Of a DNA stretch of 64,000 nucleotides, positions 61,801 through 64,000 are shown in pieces. This DNA comes from Morchella semilibera. Its lineage: Eukaryota > Ascomycota > Pezizomycetes > Pezizales > Morchellaceae. Positions within the stretch are counted from its first letter, which is position 1; each line of letters opens with the position of its first letter. Location of the stretch: NCBI GenBank assembly GCA_009192285.1, contig WBVU01000011.1, forward strand, positions 1,980,668 to 2,044,667, written 5' to 3'. A model generated the notes under the pieces. It was given only the letters and a program-made list of their open reading frames with translations, did not search any database and was not told where the DNA came from. A program made the translations under genes and the position numbers.

Positions 61801-63097
61801 GGTGGTGGTTTGAAACGAAAGGATAAGAGAAAAAAAAAAGGAAAACTCTTGGGTTGTCAGAAAAAAGCAAAAAAGGTTGTATGTAGTAGATCTTGTTATC
61901 TCTTATCGAATAGTTTGATCTCCAATACAATTTTAACCCCAACCCCCTACTACGGGGGGGCAGACACATACTCTACTTACACTACAGCTAGGTATCTTGG
62001 TGGTCAAGACTAAATTAATAAACAGCTACTCAAGTTGCTCTTCGGATGGTGGAAGCATTGCCCAAATAACAGGTATTTTGAAGCAGTCTTCCTCTAGCTG
62101 CAAGGTACTGGTTTTGGGCACTGCGTACGTATATATATGGCTCGATCCCTACGGAGCGAAGTGAAAGTGAAGGGAGGATTGTAAATAAGACTCCCAAACA
62201 GGTTTTTTTGTTTCATTTCTAGAGGGAGAGGATGTTGGATCGAGCGTGCGAGGAGAACAGAACAGTTTTAGCAGCATCCCAAGTCGGCGGTGTGCATTAA
62301 CGTTTTCACATCCCTAGACACACCATCACTACCACCACCGTCGCACCGTCACTCACACACACACACACCAACAATCCATAGTTCCAATTAATTTTTTCCA
62401 TCGTCCTCCTACTCGTCCTATTACCCCCCCCCCCTCCCGGGCTCCCTTCCAATTGTCCCAAAACACGCACCGACAAAGAGGAAAAAGAAAGGAAAAAAGA
62501 GACATAAAACCTACACACATCTAAAAACCACCGTGTCGTTTTTATATATATCAAAAAAAAAAGAGAAAAGAAAAAGAAAGAAAAAAAAGACAAAAAATAT
62601 ACATCGCTTCCCATGCCGATATGCCTTAGTTAGTCAATAGGAAAATACCCCACCCACCCTCTCTCAACCTCCAATTCCAATTCCCGTTTTTTCAAAAGTA
62701 ATTTCATCGGACGTTCCATGCATTCCAAACAGCAGCAGCAGCAGCAATACATACAAGACCCTCCGCAACCCCCACCCCCCCCCCCCTAACAAGGCCGAAG
62801 GAACCTTCGCATAGACAGAGATAAATGAAAAGAGAGAGAAGAAGAAACCGGTTGGATAGAGTGCTGGTATGGAGTATAGAAATCAAAAAAGAAAAAAGAA
62901 AAAACACCGTTCCAAAAGACGCGTGAAAAAAAAGAAGCAAAAAAAAGGATCCTCCAAACCCAAGCCAAGCCATGTCAAAGAGAAAGGAAAACCCGAAATG
63001 CTAACTGTCAAATGGTAAATAGTCCTAATGAAGAATAAAGTCATAAAGAAAGCTACAAAAAAAGAAACCGTATGTATAAAATAAAAATAAAAAAAAG

Positions 63098-64000
63098 TCA
63101 CATGACAAACCCAAGCGCCTCGACTCCCTTCCAAGCGGCTTTAACGTGCCATGGGACGACACTTCCCCGGCCGCCCATCTCTACAACACCCTTGAATTGA
63201 CCCAACGTAACCAAGTCTCTATACGCGCTCAAAACTTCTCTCAGCAGCGCATTACCAACCCCTGAGCCCCGCACTACCTCGACTCCAAGAACAACCATAT
63301 CATCTCCTTCTCCGGTGCCGCCGCGCTTCACGAGGTATCCCATACAGCTGCCGCCGAAACCGCTGTCATCTTGGCCCAGTAACAGACCCCGCCTCCATCG
63401 GTGTGCGCACACAACGCCCCACACCTCATCGCCAAAGTCGACAAGATTCGAACCTGGGTCAAGCTCAGGCATTGGATCTGCTGATGGCGTGTTAGCCGTG
63501 GTGCCGAATTGGTCTGGCGACACAATCGAATTTGCCCCCGGCGTGGGTGTTGTGACCCCAGGGGGAGTGCCGGTGTATGCCGAGACCATTGGGTTGAATT
63601 GCGTCGGCACAATGGGTGGCAGCATTGGAGTCACTGCTAGCGGGGGCGCCACATCTGTAGAGAGCAGAGTGAGTGTATGTGTTAGATTCTGAATCGAATT
63701 TCGCGATAAGCGTCCCCAGATGTCGATCTCGTCGGACATCATGGTACCGACTTTGACAAACATGAGTCTCCACGCGACCCTCCGGATTCGCACAATCTCC
63801 AGTGTCTTGTTCCATATCTCACGGCATACGTCCTCAAAGACGCGAAGTACCGTGCAGCCCTTGCGGCCGAGACAGTAGCTTTCCGTAGCTTGCAGTTCGC
63901 CCCAGTTGTCAGTCCAGGCAACAGAGACCCAGCGTTCATCAAGGCTCTGTGCGTAGGCGACATGGAGGATAGAGTTCTCGTATAGCAACGCAGGGGAAGG
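63098..64000 (-). CDS. SSN2: Mediator complex subunit 13, C-terminal part (5' partial)
   Basis: Minus strand, open from the window edge to a stop at 63098; about 300 residues visible, with the N-terminal majority outside. The segment ILHVAYAQSLDERWVSVAWT, then DNWGELQATESYCLGRKG, VCREIWNKTLEIVRI, WRLMFVKVG and DEIDIW matches the conserved C-terminal domain of MED13/Ssn2, followed by LTLLSTDVAPPL. A Pro/Thr-rich insert follows, then a last conserved stretch ending PWHVKAAWKGVEALGFVM. MED13 belongs to the CDK8 kinase module, which reversibly caps Mediator and usually represses RNA polymerase II transcription; it docks the kinase module on core Mediator. No intron is needed in the visible part. 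The assignment is confident by pattern, unconfirmed by search. Confidence 0.88.
   Translation of the reverse strand, partial: PSPALLYENSILHVAYAQSLDERWVSVAWTDNWGELQATESYCLGRKGCTVLRVFEDVCREIWNKTLEIVRIRRVAWRLMFVKVGTMMSDEIDIWGRLSRNSIQNLTHTLTLLSTDVAPPLAVTPMLPPIVPTQFNPMVSAYTGTPPGVTTPTPGANSIVSPDQFGTTANTPSADPMPELDPGSNLVDFGDEVWGVVCAHRWRRGLLLGQDDSGFGGSCMGYLVKRGGTGEGDDMVVLGVEVVRGSGVGNALLREVLSAYRDLVTLGQFKGVVEMGGRGSVVPWHVKAAWKGVEALGFVM

Larger units (their letters stand above)
46388..63097. other. Microsatellite-dominated gene desert, 16.7 kb
   Basis: Nothing here supports a gene on either strand. The sequence is a mosaic of homopolymers, homopurine/homopyrimidine tracts and short tandem repeats: (GA)n at 47202-47225, (ACCAT)n-type at 48616-48641, (GGT)n at 52200-52226, (CTAG)n near 53242-53260, a 27-base A run at 55786-55812, (TAGG)n near 59429-59453, plus many C or G runs of 10-18. 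TACATGTA occurs at 48517, 52009, 52427, 60221 and 60227. Open frames up to 178 codons exist but mirror the repeats. The outermost parts may serve as promoter of the gene at 45.7-46.4 kb and as 3' flank of the Mediator gene. Confidence 0.55.

Overview
The window looks like nuclear DNA of a filamentous ascomycete (Pezizomycotina). The evidence is short (about 50-75 bp) GT..AG introns with CTAAC/CTGAC-like branch sites, typical fungal families (SAT4-type rhodopsin domain, fucose-permease-like MFS, CE16-like GDSL esterase) and fungal versions of RPF2, LCP5, LSM8, TAE1/NTM1 and Mediator subunit 13. A Pezizomycetes-like genome (low gene density, long non-coding stretches, abundant homopolymers) is possible, but that is a guess. 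About twelve genes can be supported. I recognise no rRNA or tRNA gene, CRISPR array, intact transposon or virus-derived element.

Left gene-bearing part (1-18 kb, all on +). The window opens inside a gene whose exons join, with phase kept throughout, a SAT4/PTH11-type rhodopsin-like membrane domain to a complete fucose-permease-like MFS transporter. This unusual fusion is the most interesting coding feature. It is followed by a secreted GDSL/SGNH esterase (2.9-4.3 kb), an alanine-aminotransferase-type enzyme (6.2-7.8 kb) and an unrecognised coiled-coil protein (8.9-10.0 kb). Next comes a co-oriented run of four housekeeping genes: RPF2 (60S/5S RNP assembly), LCP5 (SSU processome), LSM8 (U6 snRNP) and the protein N-terminal methyltransferase TAE1/NTM1. 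Three of the four serve ribosomes or their assembly, the fourth serves the spliceosome.

Middle (18-46 kb). Genes are sparse: a single-pass ST-rich membrane protein at 21.1 kb, a Q/S/P/Y-rich protein on the minus strand at 31.5-32.2 kb, an ankyrin-repeat relic at 39.5 kb, and a conserved-looking fungal protein of unknown function on the minus strand at 45.7-46.4 kb. The space between is complex, apparently gene-free sequence with two fold-back hairpins, long A/T/C/G homopolymers, telomere-like CCCTAA words, and many copies of the palindrome TACATGTA (25 counted by eye across the window, none in an exon).

Right part (46.4-63.1 kb) is almost 17 kb without a credible gene, dominated by microsatellites and homopurine/homopyrimidine tracts. 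At the right edge lies the C-terminal part of Mediator subunit 13 (SSN2/MED13), minus strand, 5' end outside the window.

Intron/exon structures were worked out by hand from splice signals, reading phase and family similarity. For each spliced gene the exon lengths sum to a multiple of three. Family assignments come from memory of the families, not from a search.
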